Source: an uncultured Lachnospiraceae bacterium
GTDB lineage: Bacteria > Bacillota > Clostridia > Lachnospirales > Lachnospiraceae
Direction: 5' to 3'
Assembly: GCA_934370915.1 (NCBI GenBank)
Contig: CAKRNI010000138.1
Coordinates: forward strand, 1 to 6,779
DNA length: 6,779 bases
Within the stretch, counting starts at the first letter, position 1. The number at the start of each line of letters is the position of its first letter. The notes under the pieces were generated by a model. That model was given only the letters and a program-made list of their open reading frames with translations. It was not told where the DNA came from and did not search any database. The position numbers and the translations under genes are program-made. This document shows positions 1 through 4,832 of the stretch, piece after piece.

Positions 1-633
1 GATAAGTCCATCGGCGGCAAGTTAAAGGTCGTATTTATCGAGGACTACCGTGTATCCAACGCAGAGCTGATCTTCTCTGCTGCGGATGTCAGTGAGCAGA
101 TCTCCACAGCCAGCAAGGAGGCATCCGGTACCGGAAACATGAAGTTCATGTTAAACGGCGCTCTGACCATCGGAACCATGGACGGCGCAAATGTGGAAAT
201 GGCAGAGGAAGTCGGCAAGGAGAATATGTTCATCTTCGGTGCGTCCGCAGATGAGATCATCAATCTTGAAAACAACGGCGGCTACAACCCGATGGATATC
301 TTTAACAATGATCAGGATATCCGCCGTGTGCTGATGCAGCTCATCAACGGCTACTATTCTCCGCAGGATCCGGAACTGTTCCGCGATATCTACAACTCCC
401 TGCTCAACACCCAGAGCAGCGACCGCGCAGATACCTACTTTATCTTAAAGGATTTCCGCTCCTACGCAGAAGCCCACAGAAAGATCGATCAGGCATACCG
501 CGATGAGAAGTGGTGGGCGAGAACTGCGATGCTCAATACGGCATCTGCAGGAAAGTTCTCCTCCGACCGCACGATCGAGGAATATGTAAGAGATATCTGG
601 CATCTGAAGAAGATCAAGGTAGAACTGAAATAA
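1..633 (+). CDS. glgP: Glycogen/starch/maltodextrin phosphorylase, C-terminal part (5' end outside window)
   Basis: Cytoplasmic enzyme that releases glucose-1-phosphate from alpha-1,4-glucan ends using phosphate and pyridoxal phosphate. The reading frame is open from base 1 and ends at TAA 631-633, giving the last 210 residues of a family usually about 750-850 long. The decisive signature is the phosphorylase PLP site, E-A-S-G-T-G-N-M-K, followed by F-M-L-N-G-A-L-T-I-G-T-M-D-G-A-N-V-E; the lysine codon at 142-144 should form the Schiff base with PLP. The preceding stretch (NAELIFSAADVSEQIS) and the C-terminal helices (W-W-A-R-T-A-M-L-N, then R-T-I-E-E-Y-V-R-D-I-W) are also typical. No frameshift is visible. 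It is followed by a long-armed terminator and the divergently regulated spoIID. Glycogen breakdown near sporulation genes may be chance; no functional link is shown. The gene symbol is by family, since glucan preference cannot be read from this part. Confidence 0.96.
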   Translation, partial: DKSIGGKLKVVFIEDYRVSNAELIFSAADVSEQISTASKEASGTGNMKFMLNGALTIGTMDGANVEMAEEVGKENMFIFGASADEIINLENNGGYNPMDIFNNDQDIRRVLMQLINGYYSPQDPELFRDIYNSLLNTQSSDRADTYFILKDFRSYAEAHRKIDQAYRDEKWWARTAMLNTASAGKFSSDRTIEEYVRDIWHLKKIKVELK

Positions 634-640
634 TGTAAAA

Positions 641-669
641 ACATAAAAAACAGACCCGTCTCATACAAT
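641..669 (+). promoter_or_regulatory. Candidate sigma-E promoter for spoIID
   Basis: CATACAAT at 662-669 is an exact match to the known sigma-E -10 consensus CATACAnT. ACATAAA at 641-647 is a fair match to the -35 consensus kmATATT, and the gap is exactly 14 nt, the usual spacing. Transcription would start near 676. spoIID is a classic sigma-E (mother cell) gene in Bacillus subtilis, so motif and gene agree. The -10 box lies within the 5' arm of the terminator that follows glgP. Confidence 0.72.
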
Positions 670-771
670 AGTGATATCAGAAAATTCGGCAGGGAGTTTT
701 TCGGGCAATCCGCCCGGAAGACTTCCGGATCTGAAATCCGGTATCACAGGTGTATGAGGCGGGTATTTTTT
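645..771 (+). terminator. Long-armed terminator after glgP, folding only in readthrough RNA
   Basis: The arm at 654-667 pairs with 751-764 (13 Watson-Crick pairs plus one G-U). The stem resumes at 671-678 with 740-747. It is preceded by six A (645-650) and followed by six T (766-771), so it could stop transcription in both directions. The roughly 70-nt interior holds its own hairpins: 702-706/712-716, and 725-730/736-741, which competes with the second stem. The large loop makes efficiency uncertain. The structure overlaps the spoIID promoter and start codon. Confidence 0.6.
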
Positions 772-1641
772 ATGAAACGGTTTTTAATGGTCTTATGGAT
801 GACGGTCATGATTCCCTATGTGACAACGCTGGCGTGGACAGGCCGGATCCGGACGGATACGGGGGAGGAAGTCCCGGCGGAAGAGTTTCTTACCGGAGTC
901 GTGGCGGCGGAGATCCCGGCAGAGTACGGGATCGAGACATTAAAAGCACAGGCGGTGCTTGCGAGGACATATATCTACCGGCTTGTGGATCCGGGGATGG
1001 AACGTATCCGGGAAGAGGAACTGGATATAGACTGTCTCAGCATGAGGGAGATGGAGAAGAAATGGGGGAAGGAACATTTTAAAGAGTATTACGGAAAGAT
1101 CCGTACCGCAGTGCAGGAGACAGAGGGACTCGTTGCGGAGTACGATGGGGAGCTGATCGAACCGTTCTACTGTGAGGCGTCGGCAGGAAAGACGAGGGAA
1201 CTTGCCGCATATCCGTATATCCGTTCGGTGGAGAGTCCGGGAGATCTGGGGGCCGGAGAATTTTTATGCGTCCGGACCTTTACGGAGGCGGAGTTTGCAG
1301 ATAAGATCGGAAGGATTGGCGGGCCGCGTCCGGGATCGGACGGCATTGCGGGAAAAATTCAGATCATCGAGCGGGATGATGCCGGGTATGTGAAGCGGGT
1401 GCAGATCGGGGATATGGATTACAGCGGGGATGAGGTCCGGGATTCTCTGGGATTATTGTCGTCCTGCTTTCATTTTTCATCTGCGGACGGGAAGATCCGC
1501 GTGTCATCAAAGGGGATCGGAAGCGGATATGGATTTTCCCAGACAGGGGCGGACGCGATGGAGAGAGAGCAGGGGAGAGAGTTCCGGGAACTGCTGAAAT
1601 ATTATTTTCAGGGGATTGAGATCGTGAAAATTGCGGAGTGA
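754..1641 (+). CDS. spoIID: Stage II sporulation protein D (SpoIID/LytB-domain lytic transglycosylase)
   Basis: Membrane-anchored peptidoglycan hydrolase of the mother cell; in the family it cleaves glycan strands stripped by SpoIIP and drives engulfment with SpoIIM and SpoIIP. An N-terminal hydrophobic segment (residues about 9-26) serves as signal or anchor. The core motif E-F-L-T-G-V-V-A-A-E-I-P is at 44-55, with Glu53 aligning with the catalytic glutamate, followed by L-K-A-Q-A-V-L-A-R-T-Y (63-73). The second motif, Y-C-E-A-S-A-G-K-T at 139-147, and the third, G-S-G-Y-G-F-S-Q-T-G-A at 256-266, both lack the usual histidine. At 295 residues it is a little short of the B. subtilis protein (343). 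Start is uncertain: ATG 754 has AGGTG almost touching it. ATG 772 gives MKRFLMVL, a cleaner signal start, with GAGG 12 nt upstream. spoIIQ follows after 91 nt. Confidence 0.9.
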   Translation: MRRVFFMKRFLMVLWMTVMIPYVTTLAWTGRIRTDTGEEVPAEEFLTGVVAAEIPAEYGIETLKAQAVLARTYIYRLVDPGMERIREEELDIDCLSMREMEKKWGKEHFKEYYGKIRTAVQETEGLVAEYDGELIEPFYCEASAGKTRELAAYPYIRSVESPGDLGAGEFLCVRTFTEAEFADKIGRIGGPRPGSDGIAGKIQIIERDDAGYVKRVQIGDMDYSGDEVRDSLGLLSSCFHFSSADGKIRVSSKGIGSGYGFSQTGADAMEREQGREFRELLKYYFQGIEIVKIAE

Positions 1642-1686
1642 AAGAAGCTAAAAGGTGGATACTTCCAGAAAAAAGTATGATTTCGT

Positions 1687-1715
1687 GTATAACTTCATCG
1701 CCGCGGGTAAGAATA
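1687..1715 (+). promoter_or_regulatory. Candidate sigma-F promoter for spoIIQ
   Basis: GTATA at 1687-1691 and GGTAAGAATA at 1706-1715 fit the known forespore sigma-F consensus (GywTA, about 15 nt, GgnrAnAnTw) at every specified base, with a 14-nt spacer. The predicted start of transcription is near 1721, just at the ribosome site of the GTG 1733 start, so the leader would be very short. spoIIQ is sigma-F-dependent in B. subtilis. The promoter would free spoIIQ from the mother-cell control of spoIID. Confidence 0.68.
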
Positions 1716-1732
1716 TTACCGAGGTGATAAAC

Positions 1733-2584
1733 GTGAAAGAAAGAGGAAATCAGCTTTTCAAGGACAAATTTGTCCTTGTCATGCTCGTACTTGGCCTGTT
1801 GACTATTGTTGCGGCAGCAGGCGCTGTGAGAATCCAGAAGGGGAGAGAAAATATCGGAGAGAGCCCCTATCTGGAGATCGAAGACCCGGACCATGTGATC
1901 GCAGGGGATTCCAACGCAGGAGCGGAGTCCGGCGGCGATACACTGGCGGGGGAACTGGCGGCATCGGGAGATGAAGCCGGGAATGAGGAACCTGCCGGAG
2001 ACGGCACGGCGGTCGGTCTGGCAGACAATGGGAATGGCGCTGCCTCCGGCTCTATTTCCGATGGAATTTCGGTGGATACCGGACTGGCTGACGCATCGGA
2101 TGGCGCATTGACAGGCGCAAATTCCATGGCGGAAGCCGGAGCTGCTGTCAGCGAATCTCTGGTTCTCGATTTCGCAGACACGGACAAACTCTCCTGGCCT
2201 GTGTCTGGGAATATCGTTCTCGGCTACAGCATGGACACCACGACCTATTTCCCTACTCTGGACCAGTACAAAGTCAACCCCGCCAATGTGATCCAGAGCG
2301 AGGTCAGCACCCCGGTATCCGCTCCGGCGGACGCCAGAGTGGTCTCTGTTGGGACAAACGAGGAGATCGGTAATTATGTTGATCTCGATTTGGGAAACGG
2401 CTATACTGCCGTCTGCGGACAGTTAAAAGAGATCCCTGTTGTAGAAAATGAGTATGTCCGACAGGGGGATCTTCTGGGCTATGTCGCAGAGCCGACAAAA
2501 TACTACGCGGTGGAAGGCACGAATGTGTTCTTCGAGTTCCTGAAGGACGGCGTGCCGGTGAATGCGCTGGATTTTCTGGAGTGA
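1733..2584 (+). CDS. spoIIQ: SpoIIQ-like stage II sporulation protein, degenerate M23/LytM domain
   Basis: Forespore membrane protein that in the family pairs with mother-cell SpoIIIAH to form the intercellular channel and hold the engulfing membranes. The protein has 283 residues from GTG 1733, which sits 6 nt behind GAGGTG (1721-1726). An in-frame GTG at 1655 would run through the sigma-F promoter and has no good ribosome site, so I reject it. Layout: short cytoplasmic tail, one membrane helix (about 12-33), then a linker of about 100 residues rich in Ala, Gly, Ser, Asp and Glu (50-145). A LytM/M23 fold follows from about 154 (S-W-P-V-S-G-N-I-V-L-G-Y). The zinc ligands of active M23 enzymes are absent: the HxxxD position reads N182...V186, the middle histidine is Q230, and HxH is N264-V-F266. 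It is therefore expected to be structural, not a peptidase. Assignment rests on fold remnants, topology and the spoIID neighbour, an order known from Clostridioides difficile. Confidence 0.85.
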   Translation: MKERGNQLFKDKFVLVMLVLGLLTIVAAAGAVRIQKGRENIGESPYLEIEDPDHVIAGDSNAGAESGGDTLAGELAASGDEAGNEEPAGDGTAVGLADNGNGAASGSISDGISVDTGLADASDGALTGANSMAEAGAAVSESLVLDFADTDKLSWPVSGNIVLGYSMDTTTYFPTLDQYKVNPANVIQSEVSTPVSAPADARVVSVGTNEEIGNYVDLDLGNGYTAVCGQLKEIPVVENEYVRQGDLLGYVAEPTKYYAVEGTNVFFEFLKDGVPVNALDFLE

Positions 2585-2619
2585 GAGATCGCGGTTACAC
2601 GTAATTTAAAAAGTTAAGC

Positions 2620-2655
2620 AAAAAGCCTTCAGGGAAGCTCTCTGGAGGTTTTTTT
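2620..2655 (+). terminator. Rho-independent terminator of spoIIQ
   Basis: A 9-bp stem pairs 2626-2634 with 2640-2648 (two G-U pairs) around a 5-nt loop, AAGCT. It is followed by seven T at 2649-2655 and preceded by five A. It lies 36 nt after the spoIIQ stop and separates it from the cotJ operon. Confidence 0.88.
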
Positions 2656-2671
2656 GTATAACAGAAAATTC

Positions 2672-2685
2672 CAGGGAATTCCCTG
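2672..2685. repeat. Perfect 14-bp palindrome in the spoIIQ-cotJ gap
   Basis: CAGGGAATTCCCTG reads the same on both strands. No T-run follows, so it is not a terminator. It lies about 35 nt upstream of the candidate cotJ -10 and could be an operator for a dimeric regulator; that role is inference only. Confidence 0.4.
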
Positions 2686-2698
2686 TTGCATAAAAAGG

Positions 2699-2726
2699 CA
2701 CTAACGTGCCAATGATGCATATTCTA
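2699..2726 (+). promoter_or_regulatory. Candidate mother-cell (sigma-K or sigma-E) promoter of cotJABC
   Basis: CATATTCTA at 2718-2726 matches the sigma-K -10 consensus CATAnnnTA exactly. The first eight bases keep five of the seven fixed bases of the sigma-E -10. CACT at 2699-2702 can serve as the loose sigma-K -35 (mACm) with a 15-nt spacer. The start of transcription would be near 2733, giving a leader of about 25 nt with the AAAGGAG site at 2741-2747. A GGCAC/GTGCC hairpin (2697-2710, 4-nt loop) lies over the -35 and may be a regulator site. In B. subtilis cotJ is sigma-E dependent. Confidence 0.5.
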
Positions 2727-2757
2727 ATATCAGAACAAATAAAGGAGACATTCGCAT

Positions 2758-3030
2758 ATGAATTGCAGAAATTCCGATCTGCCGGATACCGCTATGACTC
2801 CGTCCTGCGGCTGCGGCAGAAGTCTGTCTGATATTTCCGGTCCGGGACCTGTTGTGCGTCCGGTGTCCAGCTTCTGTTTTGACGATAATGATCCAAGATT
2901 TCCGATAGGAATGGGATATGTTCCGATGCAGATGTGGGGGACCGTATATCCGTTAGCCAGAGGTTTTGTCCGGGGAACGATCTTCCCGTCCCTGGATCTT
3001 CCGTTTGCCGTTGGGAGGTGCAGAAGATGA
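2758..3030 (+). CDS. cotJA: Spore coat-associated protein CotJA
   Basis: Small spore-coat protein encoded with CotJB and CotJC; made in the mother cell and built into the coat, where in the family CotJA and CotJC interact. The 90-residue protein holds the CotJA core: P-I-G-M-G-Y-V-P-M-Q-M-W (49-60) and G-T-I-F-P-S-L-D-L-P-F (73-83), resembling the A-x-x-Y-V-P-x-Q ... G-T-L-F-P-E-L pattern of the family. The first 45 residues are a variable extension containing Cys3 and a C-G-C-G motif at 17-20, with a further Cys40. Start ATG 2758 follows AAAGGAG (2741-2747) by 10 nt. Its stop overlaps the cotJB start in an ATGA arrangement at 3027-3030, which points to translational coupling. Confidence 0.88.
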   Translation: MNCRNSDLPDTAMTPSCGCGRSLSDISGPGPVVRPVSSFCFDDNDPRFPIGMGYVPMQMWGTVYPLARGFVRGTIFPSLDLPFAVGRCRR

Positions 3031-3401
3031 GAGAACTATATCGATGCAGCATGATGCCGGGAATGCCGGCAGAACCCATGTGTGACTCCCACCTGTCAGC
3101 GCAGAGTGCGATGCCCGCATGCAGTACGTGTCAGAGTGCCGGGGACATGACTACTCGGGACCAGGAGCTGCTGATGCGCCAGATCATGGAAGCCGGTTTT
3201 GCGATGGATGACGTTGCCCTGTTCTTAGACACTCATCCGGAAAATCAGGATGCGCTTCGCTATTACAAAGCGGTCCGTGACATGCGTGACCAGTCCATGG
3301 CTGCCTATGAGAGGCGGTTTGGGCCGCTGAGATACACCGATGTCACGTCCATGTCCTGGAACTGGGTAACTGAAAAATGGCCATGGGAAGGAGGATGCTA
3401 A
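3027..3401 (+). CDS. cotJB: Spore coat protein CotJB with Met/Cys-rich N-terminal extension
   Basis: Spore-coat protein of the cotJ operon; biochemical role unknown. I place the start at ATG 3027, which overlaps the cotJA stop and has GGGAGGTG (3013-3020) 6 nt before it. An in-frame ATG at 2934 lies deep inside cotJA and has no such site. The 124-residue product is longer than the roughly 87-residue B. subtilis CotJB. The family core begins near residue 45, with the conserved A-L-F-L-D-T-H-P-E-N-Q (64-74), a K-A-V-R-D repeat-helix region, and the tryptophan-rich tail S-W-N-W ... K-W-P-W-E. The extra first 40 residues are rich in Met (7 including the start) and Cys (7, 19, 32, 35), ending in a C-S-T-C pair. 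Such a segment could crosslink or bind metal in the coat; this is inference. Confidence 0.9.
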   Translation: MRELYRCSMMPGMPAEPMCDSHLSAQSAMPACSTCQSAGDMTTRDQELLMRQIMEAGFAMDDVALFLDTHPENQDALRYYKAVRDMRDQSMAAYERRFGPLRYTDVTSMSWNWVTEKWPWEGGC

Positions 3402-3402
3402 G

Positions 3403-4026
3403 ATGTGGGTCTACGAAAAAAGATTGCAGTTTCCGGTAAATATAAAGGAACCGAACGCGAAGATGGCACAGTTTATTATGAGTCAGTATGGTGGACCCGA
3501 CGGCGAAATGGGTGCGTCCATGCGCTATCTCTCCCAGCGCTATTCCATGCCCTACAGTGAGCAGAAAGCGGTGTTGACAGACATTGGTACAGAGGAACTG
3601 GCACACCTTGAGATCGTCGCGGCGATCGTCCACCAGCTCACGAGAAATCTCACCGCCGAGGAACTGGAAGAACAGGGATTTGGTCCGTACTATATCGACC
3701 ATGCCACAGGGATCTGGCCTCAGGCGGCTGGCGGTGTGCCCTTTAACGCCTGCGAGTTCCAGTCGAAGGGAGATCCGGTGACGGATCTCTTCGAGGACCT
3801 TGCTGCAGAGCAGAAAGCCAGAAGCACCTACGATAACATTCTCCGTGTCGTGACAGATCCCGATGTCTGCGAACCGATCCGCTTCTTAAGGAAGCGCGAG
3901 ATCGTCCACTTCCAGCGCTTCGGAGAAGCTCTCCGCGGTCTTCAGGAGAAGCTGGACTCCAGAAACTTCTACGCCTTCAACCCGAGCTTCGATCCGCAGC
4001 CAGCTGCGGCGGGAAATTCACGGTAG
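3403..4026 (+). CDS. cotJC: Spore coat protein CotJC, manganese-catalase-like
   Basis: Ferritin-like four-helix protein of the manganese catalase family, placed in the spore coat, where members can break down hydrogen peroxide. All five ligands of the dimanganese site appear present: Glu35 (G-P-D-G-E-M-G), Glu65 and His68 (E-E-L-A-H-L-E), Glu136 (A-A-E-Q-K-A-R) and His169 (E-I-V-H-F-Q-R-F-G-E). These align with Glu35, Glu66, His69, Glu148 and His181 of the Lactobacillus plantarum enzyme. At 207 residues it has the normal CotJC length and is shorter than true Mn catalases (about 270). ATG 3403 follows the cotJB stop by one base, with AAGGAGG at 3388-3394 inside the end of cotJB. A strong terminator follows at 4035. 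The intact metal site suggests real activity, but that is not proven here. Confidence 0.95.
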   Translation: MWVYEKRLQFPVNIKEPNAKMAQFIMSQYGGPDGEMGASMRYLSQRYSMPYSEQKAVLTDIGTEELAHLEIVAAIVHQLTRNLTAEELEEQGFGPYYIDHATGIWPQAAGGVPFNACEFQSKGDPVTDLFEDLAAEQKARSTYDNILRVVTDPDVCEPIRFLRKREIVHFQRFGEALRGLQEKLDSRNFYAFNPSFDPQPAAAGNSR

Positions 4027-4034
4027 AAGAATAG

Positions 4035-4090
4035 AAAAAGAGATCCCGTTCCTTTTCCATAAAATTTATGGGAGGAAGGGATCTCTTTTC
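4035..4090. terminator. Bidirectional terminator between cotJC and the DUF1540 gene
   Basis: The long hairpin has three stacked stems: 4036-4047 with 4078-4089 (12 bp), 4049-4053 with 4073-4077 (5 bp), and 4057-4060 with 4068-4071 or longer at the tip. Runs of A on the left and T on the right let it end both the plus-strand cotJ operon and the minus-strand small gene that converges on it. Confidence 0.92.
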
Positions 4091-4110
4091 TCGTCAAACG
4101 TCAGACCGGA

Positions 4111-4281
4111 CTACATCTTGCACTGGAAGGAATCACAGTCGGTACATTCCTTCTTTGTAGGATTGAGCTCATGCGTTCCCACATGGATACGGTCTAAGGT
4201 GCAGTAATCCACATTTTCCGCATGATGCACGCAGTTATGGATCGAGCACTGGATGCTGTCGTTCTTTTCCTGATTCATCAT
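4111..4281 (-). CDS. DUF1540 domain protein, 56 residues, six cysteines
   Basis: Small soluble protein of the DUF1540 family, common in Clostridia and of unknown function. The frame runs from ATG 4281 (a second ATG follows at once) to TAG 4113-4111. Cysteines are at 12, 17, 27, 46, 49 and 54: I-Q-C-S-I-H-N-C (10-17), then Y-C-T-L-D-R-I-H-V-G (26-35), then C-T-D-C-D-S-F-Q-C (46-54). This C-x4-C ... C-x4-I-x-V ... C-x-x-C-x-S-F layout is the family signature and suggests a small metal-binding or disulfide fold. AAGGTGGTGAG (about 4294-4284) just upstream is a good ribosome site. It converges on cotJC and shares its terminator. A forespore-like promoter at 4311-4338 and the spore-gene setting hint at a spore role; no function is claimed. 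Confidence 0.9.
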   Translation of the reverse strand: MMNQEKNDSIQCSIHNCVHHAENVDYCTLDRIHVGTHELNPTKKECTDCDSFQCKM

Positions 4282-4310
4282 TTCTCACCACCTTTTTCTG
4301 GGATGGTATC

Positions 4311-4338
4311 AGTATAACCGGACGGCAGAAAATGATGC
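4311..4338 (-). promoter_or_regulatory. Candidate sigma-F/sigma-G-type promoter of the DUF1540 gene
   Basis: On the minus strand GCATC (4338-4334) and GGTTATACT (4319-4311) are 14 nt apart, the same spacing as in the spoIIQ candidate, and fit the core GGnnAnAnT. The bases after the -10 fit less well. TATACT alone could also be a sigma-A -10, but no good -35 accompanies it. Predicted start near 4304 gives a leader of about 23 nt with the ribosome site. Confidence 0.38.
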
Positions 4339-4374
4339 TGGAAGAAAATGACAGGAACTTATGCGACGGTCTGG

Positions 4375-4404
4375 AAAAAGCCATTTGAATCGGAATCCAA
4401 TAGC
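4375..4404 (-). terminator. Probable terminator of the LUD-CBS operon
   Basis: Right after the CBS gene stop, minus-strand bases 4404-4399 (GCTATT) pair with 4385-4380 (AATGGC) in six pairs. One is a U-G pair that forms only in minus-strand RNA, which supports this direction. Five T follow at 4379-4375. The stem is short, so efficiency may be moderate. Confidence 0.55.
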
Positions 4405-4821
4405 TTAAGCATTTCCTGTTTTCTTATAGGAACCGGAAAAATATTTCATGATATCACGTCTCGTGATAATTCCGATAAAGGATTTATTGTCATCGAGTAC
4501 CGGGACAAAGTTCTGCTGCATCGCCTTATCCAGCAGATCTTCCATTTTTGCTCCGGCGTTTACCGGGCTGTTGTCCTGACGGCGCTTTACTTCCATGACA
4601 GAGATCAGCTCCATATCTTTTAAACTCTGGTTTAGATGGCTCTTCATGTACCAGAGCAGATCACCCTCCGTCAGCGTTCCTGCATACCGTCCCTGCTTTG
4701 TGAGGATCGGCAGGGCGGAATAGCCGTGCGCTTCCATCAGGTCGATGGCTTCTCTGAGGTTCGCGTCGGAATAAATAAATGCCACATCATTCTTTGGTGT
4801 CAGAAAAAACAGAATATTCAT
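4405..4821 (-). CDS. Tandem CBS-domain protein (Bateman module)
   Basis: A 138-residue cytoplasmic protein made of one CBS pair and nothing else. CBS1 spans about 12-62 (A-H-G-Y-S-A-L-P-I-L, then G-T-L-T-E-G-D-L-L at 48-56). CBS2 spans about 78-128 (N-F-V-P-V-L-D-D, then G-I-I-T-R-R-D-I-M at 117-125). Both carry the T-x-x-D motif that in CBS pairs contacts the ribose of an adenine nucleotide. Stand-alone CBS pairs of this size include the c-di-AMP sensor CbpB/DarB of other Firmicutes, so a nucleotide-sensing role is plausible, but ligand and partner cannot be told from sequence. The start ATG 4821 has AAAGGAG just upstream, overlapping the stop of the LUD gene 11 nt away, so the two are almost surely co-transcribed. 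Confidence 0.9.
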   Translation of the reverse strand: MNILFFLTPKNDVAFIYSDANLREAIDLMEAHGYSALPILTKQGRYAGTLTEGDLLWYMKSHLNQSLKDMELISVMEVKRRQDNSPVNAGAKMEDLLDKAMQQNFVPVLDDNKSFIGIITRRDIMKYFSGSYKKTGNA

Positions 4822-4832
4822 GTGTCTCTCCT

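Noticed and set aside
1655..1732. N-terminal extension of SpoIIQ from GTG 1655
   Set aside because: It has no good ribosome site and covers a sigma-F-like promoter; GTG 1733 has GAGGTG at proper spacing.
1364..1894. Minus-strand open frame of 176 codons across the end of spoIID and the start of spoIIQ
   Set aside because: It lies opposite two well-supported genes and a promoter, has no ribosome site or family features, and its composition is that of a shadow frame.
1867..2187. Minus-strand Ser/Ala/Pro-rich open frame
   Set aside because: Its composition simply mirrors the low-complexity Ala/Gly/Asp linker of SpoIIQ on the other strand; no start signal is seen.
2717..2745. GCATATT (2717-2723) as a sigma-E -35 for cotJ
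   Set aside because: The matching -10 would fall at 2738-2745 and transcription would begin past the ribosome site, leaving almost no leader.
2934..3026. Upstream ATG for CotJB
   Set aside because: It would overlap cotJA by nearly 100 bases; ATG 3027 has a strong ribosome site and the usual ATGA overlap.
4348..4623. Plus-strand open frame of 91 codons
   Set aside because: It lies antisense to the CBS-domain gene, lacks a ribosome site and resembles no protein.
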